Of a stretch of 64,000 nt of DNA, positions 30,874 through 39,230 are shown in pieces (positions within the stretch are counted from its first letter, which is position 1; every line of letters starts with the position of its first letter). The notes below the pieces were generated by a model that was not told the DNA's origin, made no database searches, and was given only the letters and a program-made list of their open reading frames with translations. The DNA is from Methyloversatilis discipulorum (GTDB lineage: Bacteria > Pseudomonadota > Gammaproteobacteria > Burkholderiales > Rhodocyclaceae): assembly GCF_000527135.1 (NCBI RefSeq), contig NZ_AZUP01000001.1, forward strand, positions 1,922,001 through 1,986,000, given 5' to 3'. Made by a program: the position numbers and the translations under genes.

Positions 30874-32487
30874 TCAGGCGACGCCCGCCACCATGCTCAG
30901 CGCGACCGCCTCGGCCACCTCGATGCCATCGACGGCCGCCGACAGGATGCCGCCGGCGTAGCCCGCGCCCTCGCCCGCCGGATAGAGGCCGCGCGTATTC
31001 AGGCTCTGGTAGCTGACCGGATCGCGTTTGATGCGTATCGGTGACGAGGTGCGCGTCTCGACACCGGTCAGTACGGCGTCGTGCCGGCCGAAGCCTTTGA
31101 TCTGTCGATCGAAGGCCGGGAAGGCCTCGCGCATTGCGGTGATCGCGTATTCCGGCAGCGCGCTGGCCAGGCTGCCCAGCGTAACGCCCGGCTTGTAGCT
31201 CGGCTCCACCTCGCCCAGCGCCTTGGACGGGCGACCGGCGACGAAATCGCCCACCAGCTGTCCGGGCGCGTTGTAGTCGCCGCCCCCCAGTTCGAACGCC
31301 CGCGACTCCAGCGCGCGCTGCAGGTCGATGCCGGCCAGCGGATGACCCGGGTAGTCCTGTTCCGGCGAAATGCCGACCACGATGCCGGCGTTCGCGTTGC
31401 GCTCGTTGCGCGAATACTGGCTCATGCCATTGGTCACCACGCGGCCCTCTTCCGAGGTCGCGGCCACCACGGTGCCGCCCGGGCACATGCAGAAGCTGTA
31501 GACCGAGCGGCCGTTCTTTGCGTGATGCACCAGCTTGTAGTCGGCGGCGCCCAGTACCGGATGACCGGCGAAGTCGCCGAAGCGCGCGCGGTCGATCAGG
31601 CTCTGCGGATGTTCGACCCGGAAGCCGACCGAAAAGGGTTTCGCTTCGATGTACACGCCGCGATCGTGCAGCATGCGGAAGGTGTCGCGCGCGCTGTGGC
31701 CGATGGCCAGCACCACGTGGCCGGTGGCGATTTCCGTGCCGTCGGCCAGTTTCACGCCACGCACCGCGCCATCCTCGATCACGATGTCCTCGACCCGCGC
31801 CTGGAAGCGGATCTCGCCGCCCAGCGACTCGATCTCGGCACGGATCTTCTCGACCATGCCGACCAGCCGGAAGGTGCCGACGTGCGGCTTGCTCACATAC
31901 AGGATCTCTTCCGGCGCGCCGGCCTTGACGAACTCGTTCAGCACCTTGCGGCCGTAGTGCTTCGGATCCTTGATCTGGCTGTACAGCTTGCCGTCGGAAA
32001 AAGTACCGGCCCCGCCCTCGCCGAACTGCACGTTCGATTCCGGGTCGAGTACCCGCTTGCGCCACAGGCCCCAGGTGTCCTGGGTGCGCTCGCGCACCGC
32101 CTTGCCCCGCTCCAGCACGATGGGGCGGAAACCCATCTGCGCCAGCACCAGCGCCGCCATGAAGCCGCACGGCCCCATGCCGATCACGACAGGACGTTGC
32201 GCCAGCCCGTCAGGCGCGCGAGCGACAAACCGATACGCGGTGTCCGGCGTCGGCTGCAGGTGCGGCGACGGCTTCTGCGCCTTCATCACCGCGGCTTCGT
32301 CACGCAGCTCGACGTCCAGTGTGTAGATCAGGTGGATGGCGGAACGACGGCGCGCGTCGTAGCCACGGCGGAATACATGGACGGCGAGCAGGTCGGCGTC
32401 GGGAATGTTCAGCCGCTCCAGCACGGCGGTGCGCAACGCCGCCTCCGGGTGGTCCAGAGGGAGTTTGATTTCGGTCAGTCTGAGCAT
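30874..32487 (-). CDS. FAD-dependent dehydrogenase of the COG2509 type
   Basis: A 537-residue protein. A small N-terminal domain (1-95, HVFRRGYDARRRSAI) is followed by the dinucleotide fold GMGPCGFMAALVLAQ (from about 103) and VLERG. Further family stretches are NVQFGEGGAGTFSDGKLYS, VLAIGHSARDTF, VYSFCMCPGGTVV and GAGYAGGILSAAVDG. These proteins are common in bacteria but their substrate is not established. It lies 74 bp downstream of speD in the same direction, so it might be a late member of that operon or independent. Confidence 0.88.
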   Translation of the reverse strand: MLRLTEIKLPLDHPEAALRTAVLERLNIPDADLLAVHVFRRGYDARRRSAIHLIYTLDVELRDEAAVMKAQKPSPHLQPTPDTAYRFVARAPDGLAQRPVVIGMGPCGFMAALVLAQMGFRPIVLERGKAVRERTQDTWGLWRKRVLDPESNVQFGEGGAGTFSDGKLYSQIKDPKHYGRKVLNEFVKAGAPEEILYVSKPHVGTFRLVGMVEKIRAEIESLGGEIRFQARVEDIVIEDGAVRGVKLADGTEIATGHVVLAIGHSARDTFRMLHDRGVYIEAKPFSVGFRVEHPQSLIDRARFGDFAGHPVLGAADYKLVHHAKNGRSVYSFCMCPGGTVVAATSEEGRVVTNGMSQYSRNERNANAGIVVGISPEQDYPGHPLAGIDLQRALESRAFELGGGDYNAPGQLVGDFVAGRPSKALGEVEPSYKPGVTLGSLASALPEYAITAMREAFPAFDRQIKGFGRHDAVLTGVETRTSSPIRIKRDPVSYQSLNTRGLYPAGEGAGYAGGILSAAVDGIEVAEAVALSMVAGVA

Positions 32488-32561
32488 CGAGGCAGGGCCT
32501 TGTCTATAAGCCAGCCCGCCAGTTTACCCGGTCAAAGCAGCCGACCGGAAACGAACTGCAC

Positions 32562-32933
32562 TCAGCCCGTGCCCGGCTCACCGCGCAGACCGCGCGCGCA
32601 CTCGCGCACCTCGATGCGGGCGGCGCGCAGCCGTTCACCGATCAAGGTGGCAGCGGTCATCGCCTCGGCGTCGCCGCACATGAAAACATCCACCGCCGCA
32701 TAGCCGTGTTCCGGCCAGGTGTGGATGCTGATGTGCGATTCGGCCAGCAGCAGCACGCCGGTCACGCCCTGACCCGGGCCGAATGGATGGAAGCGGGTGC
32801 CGAGCACGCGCGCGCCGGCCATCCGTGCGGCATCGTCCAGCACGGCTTCGATCAGTGCGCAGTCTCCGAGCCACGCCGCTTCGACGCCATACAGGTCGAG
32901 CAGCACGTGGTGGCCGACCGGGGTGGTGCTCAT
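32562..32933 (-). CDS. speD: S-adenosylmethionine decarboxylase proenzyme
   Basis: A 123-residue pyruvoyl enzyme that decarboxylates AdoMet to the aminopropyl donor for spermidine. The self-cleavage site is Glu65-Ser66 in LLLAESHISIHTWPEHG; catalytic His71 and Cys86 (VDVFMCG) are also present, so activity is expected. The length is that of the short bacterial form. Its start overlaps the stop of the 47-residue gene by four bases, and it is the last gene of the DUF350-SPFH-DUF4178 operon. The only visible user of its product is the divergent membrane aminopropyltransferase-like protein; no ordinary speE lies in this window. Confidence 0.95.
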   Translation of the reverse strand: MSTTPVGHHVLLDLYGVEAAWLGDCALIEAVLDDAARMAGARVLGTRFHPFGPGQGVTGVLLLAESHISIHTWPEHGYAAVDVFMCGDAEAMTAATLIGERLRAARIEVRECARGLRGEPGTG

Positions 32934-33073
32934 TTATGTCCCGATCCCCACGAAGAGCCGGAGCCCGAGCCCGACGAATACGAGCGCGAACGGCCGCCGT
33001 CGTCGTCGGCATTGATCGCCAGACTGACGATCAGCAGGAACATCGCATACAGACCGAACAGCAGACGCCCCAT
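32930..33073 (-). CDS. 47-residue membrane microprotein with Gly/Ser tail
   Basis: A small reading frame with a single membrane helix (RLLFGLYAMFLLIVSLAI, about 3-20), an acidic DDDGG stretch and a Ser/Gly-rich tail (SYSSGSGSGSSWGSGHK). It begins three bases after the DUF4178 stop and its stop overlaps the speD ATG (ATGA), so it sits in frame with the tight operon layout and is almost certainly translated. I do not recognise it. The tail resembles flexible surface-exposed or membrane-bound tails and has no enzymatic motif. Confidence 0.7.
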   Translation of the reverse strand: MGRLLFGLYAMFLLIVSLAINADDDGGRSRSYSSGSGSGSSWGSGHK

Positions 33074-33076
33074 GAT

Positions 33077-34576
33077 TCAGTCCGCCGCCCCGTCGCCGGC
33101 GCGCACCGGCATCCACAGCAGGAAGACGACGATGCCGGTGACGAACATCGCAGCGACATTGAACGGCAGCATGTAGCGCAGATTCATCACGACGATGAGC
33201 ACCGAAAACACCCAGGCGATCGGGCGCAGCGCCGCCTTGCCACCGCCCTCGAGCAGCACCGGAGTATCGGCGCCGGCGGAATAACCCGTGCGCACGATGG
33301 ACGCGAGCTTGCGCCCGGCCCAGCCGGCCACCGTGTCCTGCTCGACCGGCACGGCGAGCGACCAGCCCAGTTCGCGTGCGCCGCGTTCCATGTTCAGCAC
33401 CCGTTCGCCCTTCACGTACTCGCCGATCTCGACCGTGTCGCCAACCCGCGCACGCCATGGAAAAGCGCCGACCACCTCGCGTACCTGCGACGAATACAGG
33501 TAGCGCCGGACGAAGGCTTCACCGCCCAGATGCGCCGCACTGACGCTGAAACTTTCCGGCCAGGTATCGAGTACCTCGGCGCGCTGCCAGCCTTCGCGCG
33601 TCTCGATCAACCAGGAAAAACCGCGTTGCGGCGCGAACAGCAGGTACTCGAACCACTCGGGTTCGGCCGCCTGATGCGGTACCGCGCAACGCAGCCAGCC
33701 CATCACGCGCCAGGGCAGACCGTCGATGGTGAGCGTTTCGCCCGCCTGCAACGTGGCGCCGATCGCCTTCGCATCGGCCGCCGCGCGCCGCAGTACTTCA
33801 GCCTGCCCCGCCGCCAGTGAAATCTGCGAGCGGCAGGACGGGCAGGTCAGGTGCTGGGTCGCGCCGGGCACCACCGCCGCCGGCGCGCCGCACACCGGAC
33901 AGATGAGCGTCGATACGCCGCCATGCAGCCGACCGGCCCGCGACACGACCGCGTCCGGGTCACGCAGGTGCTGCGCACGAAGTGCGGACAGCGTGACCGC
34001 CTTGCCGCGATACACCACCGGCGGCAGATCGGAATAGTCCAGCGTCAGGAATTCGTCGCGATGACGGTAATCGATGACGCGCGCGACCCAGCGCGCATCG
34101 ACCGGAAAGGGCAGCTCACCCTCGGCGGCCACGCATTCGGCCTTGCGGATGTCGGCCGCGTGCCAGAACAGGCCACCGTGCGACCAGCGGTTGCCGGGCT
34201 CGACCTTGTCGAACAGCGGCGGACCGACCGCATCGCCATCCGGCCGGGTCAGCACGAACTGCCCGCCGAAATCGCCCAGCCAGCCGCTGCTGCCGTCGTC
34301 GAACAGCAGATACCACTCGTTCCACACGCCATGCTCGTAGCGCAGCTGGATGCGGCCGACGACGGTGAAACCCTGACCGGCGTGCTGGCCGCTGGTCATG
34401 ATCTGCACCGGCGAGTGATCCTCGATCAGCGCCGCCTGCTTGCCGATGTCGCGTACGGCGTCGGCGTCGCGCAGCAGCGTCGTGCGGCAGTAGCCGCACA
34501 CCGCCATGCGCGAGGCGGCCGAGCGGAACTCGACCGGCGCCCCGCAGCCGGGGCAGGCCGCCTGATACATCGCCAT
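33077..34576 (-). CDS. Double zinc-ribbon DUF4178 membrane protein
   Basis: A 499-residue protein. A first zinc ribbon holds Cys8, Cys11, Cys27 and Cys30; a second (CPVCGAP then CPSC) lies near residues 226-250. After each comes a beta-rich DUF4178-type domain, the first with WNEWYLLFDDGSSGWLGDF and the second with WFEYLLFAPQRGFSWLIE. Two membrane helices close the protein (about 450-490), so the ribbons and domains face one side of the membrane. DUF4178 proteins often neighbour DUF350, SpeD and SPFH genes; their biochemical role is unknown. It starts eight bases after the SPFH stop. Confidence 0.85.
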   Translation of the reverse strand: MAMYQAACPGCGAPVEFRSAASRMAVCGYCRTTLLRDADAVRDIGKQAALIEDHSPVQIMTSGQHAGQGFTVVGRIQLRYEHGVWNEWYLLFDDGSSGWLGDFGGQFVLTRPDGDAVGPPLFDKVEPGNRWSHGGLFWHAADIRKAECVAAEGELPFPVDARWVARVIDYRHRDEFLTLDYSDLPPVVYRGKAVTLSALRAQHLRDPDAVVSRAGRLHGGVSTLICPVCGAPAAVVPGATQHLTCPSCRSQISLAAGQAEVLRRAAADAKAIGATLQAGETLTIDGLPWRVMGWLRCAVPHQAAEPEWFEYLLFAPQRGFSWLIETREGWQRAEVLDTWPESFSVSAAHLGGEAFVRRYLYSSQVREVVGAFPWRARVGDTVEIGEYVKGERVLNMERGARELGWSLAVPVEQDTVAGWAGRKLASIVRTGYSAGADTPVLLEGGGKAALRPIAWVFSVLIVVMNLRYMLPFNVAAMFVTGIVVFLLWMPVRAGDGAAD

Positions 34577-34584
34577 GCGGAAAC

Positions 34585-35601
34585 TCAGCCGCCGGTGATC
34601 TGCTTGATCACTTCGGCCTTGGCCGTGTCGTAGTCCGCCTGAGTGATGAGACCACCGTCGAGCAGCGACTTAAGCTTGCCGAGCCGCACTTCGGGCGCGT
34701 CGGCTGCCGGTGCGGCCGGCGCCGGCGTCGCGGCGCCGGCCTGCGCGCTACGCATCGCCTCGGTCATCACCTGCCCCATCGAGAGACCCGCGCCCAGACT
34801 GGCGCCGATGCCCGCCAGCCCGCCCTCGTTCTGCGCCGCCAGCGGAATCGCATTGGCGGTCTGGTACTGCGTGTAGGTGGCCATATTGCCGACCATGCCC
34901 ATCGAAATGCGGGTGTCGAGCGCCTTTTGCAGTTCTTCCGGCAGAGAGATGCTCTCCACCGCGAAGTTGTCGATCGCCACGCCGTAGCGCTCGAACACCG
35001 GCGCCATCGCCGTCTTCATCGCGTCCGACATGACGCCCAGATTGGCTGCCATATCGAGGAAGGGCGCGGCGGAATTGCCGAGCGTGCTGCTCATCGTCGA
35101 TACGACCAGATTGCGCAGCTGCATTTCGAGGTCGTCGACCGTGTAGGTATCGCGCGTGCCGCTGATCTCGGTGAAGAACTTCTTCGGGTCGGCCAGCTTG
35201 TACGAATACATGCCGAAGGCGCGCAGCCGCACCATGCCGAAATCCTTGTCGCGCACCGTGACCGGTTGCGGCGTGCCCCATTTGCGGCCGAGCTGCAGGC
35301 GCGTGCTGAAGAAGTAGACGTCGCTCTTGAAGGGCGACTGGAACAGCTTGTCCCAGTTCTGCAGGTAGGTGAGGATGGGCAGTGTGTTCGTGTTCAGCGT
35401 ATGCAGGCCGGGACCGAACACGTCGGCCACCTTGCCTTCATTGACGAACACCGCCATCTGCGACTCGCGCACCGTGAGCTTCGCGCCGTACTGGATTTCG
35501 AAGTCCTGCATCGGGTAGCGCCAGGCCAGCACGCCATCGCCGTCCTCGTTCCACTGCAGTACGTCGATGAACTGCTTCTTGATGAAATCACCGATACCCA
35601 T
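34585..35601 (-). CDS. SPFH-domain protein with C-terminal SHOCT motif
   Basis: A 338-residue protein of the stomatin/prohibitin-like COG4260 type, related to Bacillus YdjI. The start MGIGDFIKKQFIDVLQW is the family's amphipathic anchor. The SPFH domain (about 25-250) contains VNEGKVADVFGPGLHTL and VRDKDFGMVRLRAFGMYSY. A Gly/Ala-rich linker leads to a SHOCT-like end, LGKLKSLLDGGLITQADYD. Such proteins assemble on membranes and organise other proteins there. A full AAGGAG lies six bases before the ATG. It follows DUF350 by 11 bp. Confidence 0.87.
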   Translation of the reverse strand: MGIGDFIKKQFIDVLQWNEDGDGVLAWRYPMQDFEIQYGAKLTVRESQMAVFVNEGKVADVFGPGLHTLNTNTLPILTYLQNWDKLFQSPFKSDVYFFSTRLQLGRKWGTPQPVTVRDKDFGMVRLRAFGMYSYKLADPKKFFTEISGTRDTYTVDDLEMQLRNLVVSTMSSTLGNSAAPFLDMAANLGVMSDAMKTAMAPVFERYGVAIDNFAVESISLPEELQKALDTRISMGMVGNMATYTQYQTANAIPLAAQNEGGLAGIGASLGAGLSMGQVMTEAMRSAQAGAATPAPAAPAADAPEVRLGKLKSLLDGGLITQADYDTAKAEVIKQITGG

Positions 35602-35612
35602 TGCGGACTCCT

Positions 35613-36014
35613 TCAGGAAAGACAGGCGGCGTTGATGACGCCGACCACCAGCGACACCGTGCCCATCAGCGCGCCCATCGCCACATTGTTCGCTTCGATC
35701 GCCGCCTTCATTTCCGGCAGACTGCGCTCGATCAGCAGATAGGCCGCCATCTGCACCACCGCCGCCAGCGTGCCCCAGGCGATGAACATCAGGTAGTGGT
35801 CGTTGTGCAGGATGCTGGACGCCACGGTCAGCGAGAAGCCGATGATGGCACCGGCCAGCGACAGCGCGGCGGCGGTGCAGCCGCGGCGGATCAGCGGCAT
35901 TTCGTGGAAGGGCGTGAAGCGTACATAGACGGCCGCGAACAGGCCGACCATGATCAGCCCGGACAGCAGGTGCTTCATGTACAGGTAGAACTGATCCACC
36001 GGCAGTTGCGGCAT
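35613..36014 (-). CDS. DUF350 inner-membrane protein (YjfL-like)
   Basis: A 133-residue protein with four membrane helices (about 13-30, 45-67, 74-95 and 108-130), matching the DUF350 family. Typical are the small residues in the helices and the duplicated helix pair. It is the first gene of the reverse operon. The divergent aminopropyltransferase-like gene starts only 58 bp away, so both share one control region. Function of DUF350 proteins is unknown; they recur with spermidine-synthase-like and SPFH genes. Confidence 0.87.
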   Translation of the reverse strand: MPQLPVDQFYLYMKHLLSGLIMVGLFAAVYVRFTPFHEMPLIRRGCTAAALSLAGAIIGFSLTVASSILHNDHYLMFIAWGTLAAVVQMAAYLLIERSLPEMKAAIEANNVAMGALMGTVSLVVGVINAACLS

Positions 36015-36072
36015 GATTGCGCGTCTCCAACCTTCTGTGCGTTCTGTGCGCACGCACTCTAGCCGCTGCCCC

Positions 36073-37653
36073 ATGCCGCCGCAATCCCGCCCCGAACCCG
36101 ATCTGCATGGCACCGAGACACGCGGCACGGACGCCGGCTCGCACCACCCCGGACTGATCGTCGCGGTTTTCGTCGTCGCCTCCTGCGGCCTCGCCTACGA
36201 ACTGATCGCCGGTGCGATTGCCAGCTATCTGCTGGGCGAGTCGGTGCTGCGCTTTTCCACCATCATCGGCACCTATCTGTTCGCGATGGGCATCGGCTCC
36301 CACCTATCGAAGTACGTCAATGACAAGGCGGTGCTGGCCCGTTTCATCGACATCGAACTGATGGTGGGCCTGCTCGGCGGCCTGTCCGCCTGTGCACTGT
36401 TCCTGATCTACGCCTGGGCGGGCAGCCCCTTCCGCGTTTCACTGTACGCCATCGTGCTGCTGATCGGCGTGCTGGTGGGCATGGAAATCCCGCTGGTGAT
36501 GCGCCTGCTGCATCAGCGCAAACAGGCGTTCGAGGCCCTGGTGAGCAGGGTGCTCACCTTCGATTACCTCGGCGCGCTGGTAGTGTCCCTGCTGTTCCCG
36601 CTGGTGTTCGCGCCGCTGCTCGGGCTGGCGCGCACGGCGGTGGTATTCGGCCTGCTCAACGCCGGCATCGGTCTGTGGGTGACCCGTCGCTACCGCGCGG
36701 AACTGCCGCAGGCGCGCGCGCTGATGCTGCGCGGCTGGCTGGTGCTGGCGGTGCTGCTGGCCGCACTGGCCTGGGCGCAGAAGCTGACCGACGCGGCCGA
36801 GGCCGGCCTCTACGGCGACGCCATCGTGCATCAGGAAACCACGCCCTTCCAGCGCATCGTACTCACCCGCTGGCAGGACGACACGCGTCTCTACCTGAAC
36901 GGCAACCTGCAGTTCTCGACCCGCGACGAGCACCGCTACCACGAGGCGCTGGTACATCCGGCACTGGCGGCGCTGCCGCAGGCCAAGCGCGTGCTGGTGC
37001 TGGGCGGCGGCGACGGACTGGCGGTACGCGAGGTGCTGAAGTACCCGCAGATCGAGCAGGTAACGCTGGTCGAACTCGATCCGGCGATGACCCGGCTGTT
37101 CCGCGACACCGATGCGCTGGCCGCGCTGAACGGCTTCGCGCTGCGCGATGCGCGCGTGAGCACCGTCAACGCCGACGCCGCGCAATGGCTGGAGATCGCC
37201 CCTGGCCCGGGTTGGGACCTCATCGTTGCCGATTTTCCCGACCCGTCACACTACGCGCTGGGCAAGCTGTACGCGGTGCCCATGTACCGTCTGATGGCGC
37301 GCCAGCTGGCGCCTGGCGGTCTGATCGTTGTGCAGTCCACCTCGCCCTGGTATGCGCCGCGCGCCTACTGGTGCGTGGACGCGACGTTGCGCGAAGCCGG
37401 CCTGTACACCGCGCCCTATCACGCCAACGTGCCCAGCTTCGGCGACTGGGGCTTCATCATCGCCGGCCGCGACGCCGGCTACCGGCCGCCGCTCGACCTG
37501 CCCGCCGGCCTGCGCCATCTCGACGCACCCACGCTGGCGCAGATGTTCGACTTCCCGCCGGACATGCGCGCGCCCGCGGTCGAACCGAATCGGCTGAACA
37601 CGCAGATGCTGGTGCACTACTTCGAAGAAGACTGGTCACGGCAGATGCGATGA
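36073..37653 (+). CDS. Membrane-embedded spermidine-synthase-like aminopropyltransferase
   Basis: A 526-residue protein with about seven membrane helices in the first 225 residues (beginning LIVAVFVVASCGLAYELIAG) fused to a cytoplasmic spermidine-synthase-like domain. That domain has the AdoMet-type binding loop GGGDG at 311-315, the acidic VELDP and the catalytic-site ADFPDP (Asp387) where SpeE has DxxDP. QFSTRDEHRYHEALVHP matches the polyamine-binding strand. The probable reaction is transfer of an aminopropyl group at the membrane, with SpeD from the divergent operon supplying the donor; the acceptor is unknown. The ATG at 36073 has a weak ribosome site. Its stop overlaps the flavoprotein start (ATGA). 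Confidence 0.87.
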   Translation: MPPQSRPEPDLHGTETRGTDAGSHHPGLIVAVFVVASCGLAYELIAGAIASYLLGESVLRFSTIIGTYLFAMGIGSHLSKYVNDKAVLARFIDIELMVGLLGGLSACALFLIYAWAGSPFRVSLYAIVLLIGVLVGMEIPLVMRLLHQRKQAFEALVSRVLTFDYLGALVVSLLFPLVFAPLLGLARTAVVFGLLNAGIGLWVTRRYRAELPQARALMLRGWLVLAVLLAALAWAQKLTDAAEAGLYGDAIVHQETTPFQRIVLTRWQDDTRLYLNGNLQFSTRDEHRYHEALVHPALAALPQAKRVLVLGGGDGLAVREVLKYPQIEQVTLVELDPAMTRLFRDTDALAALNGFALRDARVSTVNADAAQWLEIAPGPGWDLIVADFPDPSHYALGKLYAVPMYRLMARQLAPGGLIVVQSTSPWYAPRAYWCVDATLREAGLYTAPYHANVPSFGDWGFIIAGRDAGYRPPLDLPAGLRHLDAPTLAQMFDFPPDMRAPAVEPNRLNTQMLVHYFEEDWSRQMR

Positions 37654-39230
37654 AGCGCCGCCGCTTCCTGACCGCCGCCGCCACGCTGCCGCTGCTCGCC
37701 GCCTGCGGCAACGCGCGCACGGCGCCCACGATCACGGTGCTGCGGCCGGGCATGCGCGAAGGCCATGCACTGCGCGACGTCGCCGCCCTGCCCCCGCCCT
37801 CCGGCGAACTGCGCTGCGCGGTCGCCATCCTCGGTTCCGGTGTCGCCGGACTGAGTGCGGCCTGGCGGCTGGCGCGCGAGGGACAGCGCGACATGGTGCT
37901 GGTCGATGGCCCGGAACCCGACGGCAACGCCGCCGCCGGCGCGCTCGGCGGCCTCGCCTGCCCACGTGGTGCGCACTATCTGCCGCTGCCCGGCCCCGAT
38001 GCGATGCACGTGCGTGAAATGCTGGCCGACCTCGGCGTGCTGCGCGGCGATCCGCGCGCCGCCGCACCCGAGTACGACGAACAGGCGCTGGTTCATCCGG
38101 CCGCCGAGCGCACGCTGGCCGGTGGCATCTGGCACGAGGGCCTGCTGCCGCGATCGACGGTGGACGACGCAGCCGCGGCCGATCGCTTCGAGGCGGCGAT
38201 GCGCGACTGGGCGGCACGTCGCGGTGCAGATGGTCTGTTCGCCTTCACCGTGCCGCTGGCCGCCTGTTCGCGCGATGCCGCGCTGCGTGCACTCGACCGC
38301 GTCAGCTTCGCCGCCTGGCTCGATGCGCAACCGCATCGCCACCCGGCGCTGCGCCGCTACATCGACTACGCGATGCGCGACGACTACGGTGCGCCGGCCG
38401 GCGCCATCTCGGCCTGGGCCGGCCTGCACTACTTCTGCAGCCGGCGCGGCGAAGCCCGCAACGCCGAAGCTGGCACGGTACTGACCTGGCCGCAGGGCCT
38501 GTCGGCGCTGACCGGTGGCCTGCGCGGAAAGCTTGGCGCGACGCGGACGCTGGCCGGGCACGCCGTGCAGCTGCGGGCCGGACGCAGCGGAGTGAACATA
38601 ACGGTGCTGGCGCCCGACGGGCGCAGCCTGCTTCTGCAGGCCGGGCATGCCATCTGCGCGATGCCTTTGCACGTCGCCCGCCGCATCGACCCCGAACTGG
38701 CGGTCGCTCTGCCGCGCGAAGCGCTGCCACCCACCGCGCCATGGCTGGTCGCCAACGTGCTGCTCGATGGCTTTCCGCACGAGCGGCCGGGTGTCGATCT
38801 GGCGTGGGACAACGTGGTGCACGACGGTCGCGGCCTCGGTTATGTGGTCGCCACGCATCAGCTCACCCGTGTCGCCCGCCCACCGGCAACGGTGTTCACC
38901 GCCTATCAGTCGGGCTGGACGAGCGCCGACGAGGCCCGCCGCTGGCTGGCCTCGGCCGACGACGCGGCGCTGCTGGAGCTCGCCCTCGCCGACCTCGACC
39001 TCGCCTACGACGGGCGCTGGCGCCGCCGCATCCGTACGGTCGAACTGGTGCTGCGCGCGCACGCGATGGCGATACCGCAACCGGGCTTCATCGACGCGCC
39101 GGCGCGCGCCCTGGGTGACCGCGACGGGCGCGTGCTGCACGCCCATGCCGATGTCAGCGGTCTGTCGCTGTTCGAGGAGGCGGCGTGGTGGGGCGATCGA
39201 GCGGCACGGATGGTACTGGGTCGCCACTGA
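37650..39230 (+). CDS. Tat-exported lipobox flavoprotein (amine-oxidase-like)
   Basis: A 526-residue protein starting MKRRRFLTAAATLPLLAACG, which combines a twin-arginine motif (RRRFL) with a lipobox LAAC at Cys19, so it is probably folded inside, exported by Tat and lipid-anchored. The FAD loop GSGVAG lies at 62-67 in an NAD(P)-binding Rossmann-type segment. Later parts resemble flavin-containing amine oxidases (DYAMRDDYGAPAGAISAW, YVVATHQLT, VSGLSLFEEAAWWG). It is coupled to the aminopropyltransferase-like gene, so a polyamine-type substrate is a reasonable guess. Its last 77 bases overlap the end of the opposite-strand kinase gene. Confidence 0.82.
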   Translation: MKRRRFLTAAATLPLLAACGNARTAPTITVLRPGMREGHALRDVAALPPPSGELRCAVAILGSGVAGLSAAWRLAREGQRDMVLVDGPEPDGNAAAGALGGLACPRGAHYLPLPGPDAMHVREMLADLGVLRGDPRAAAPEYDEQALVHPAAERTLAGGIWHEGLLPRSTVDDAAAADRFEAAMRDWAARRGADGLFAFTVPLAACSRDAALRALDRVSFAAWLDAQPHRHPALRRYIDYAMRDDYGAPAGAISAWAGLHYFCSRRGEARNAEAGTVLTWPQGLSALTGGLRGKLGATRTLAGHAVQLRAGRSGVNITVLAPDGRSLLLQAGHAICAMPLHVARRIDPELAVALPREALPPTAPWLVANVLLDGFPHERPGVDLAWDNVVHDGRGLGYVVATHQLTRVARPPATVFTAYQSGWTSADEARRWLASADDAALLELALADLDLAYDGRWRRRIRTVELVLRAHAMAIPQPGFIDAPARALGDRDGRVLHAHADVSGLSLFEEAAWWGDRAARMVLGRH

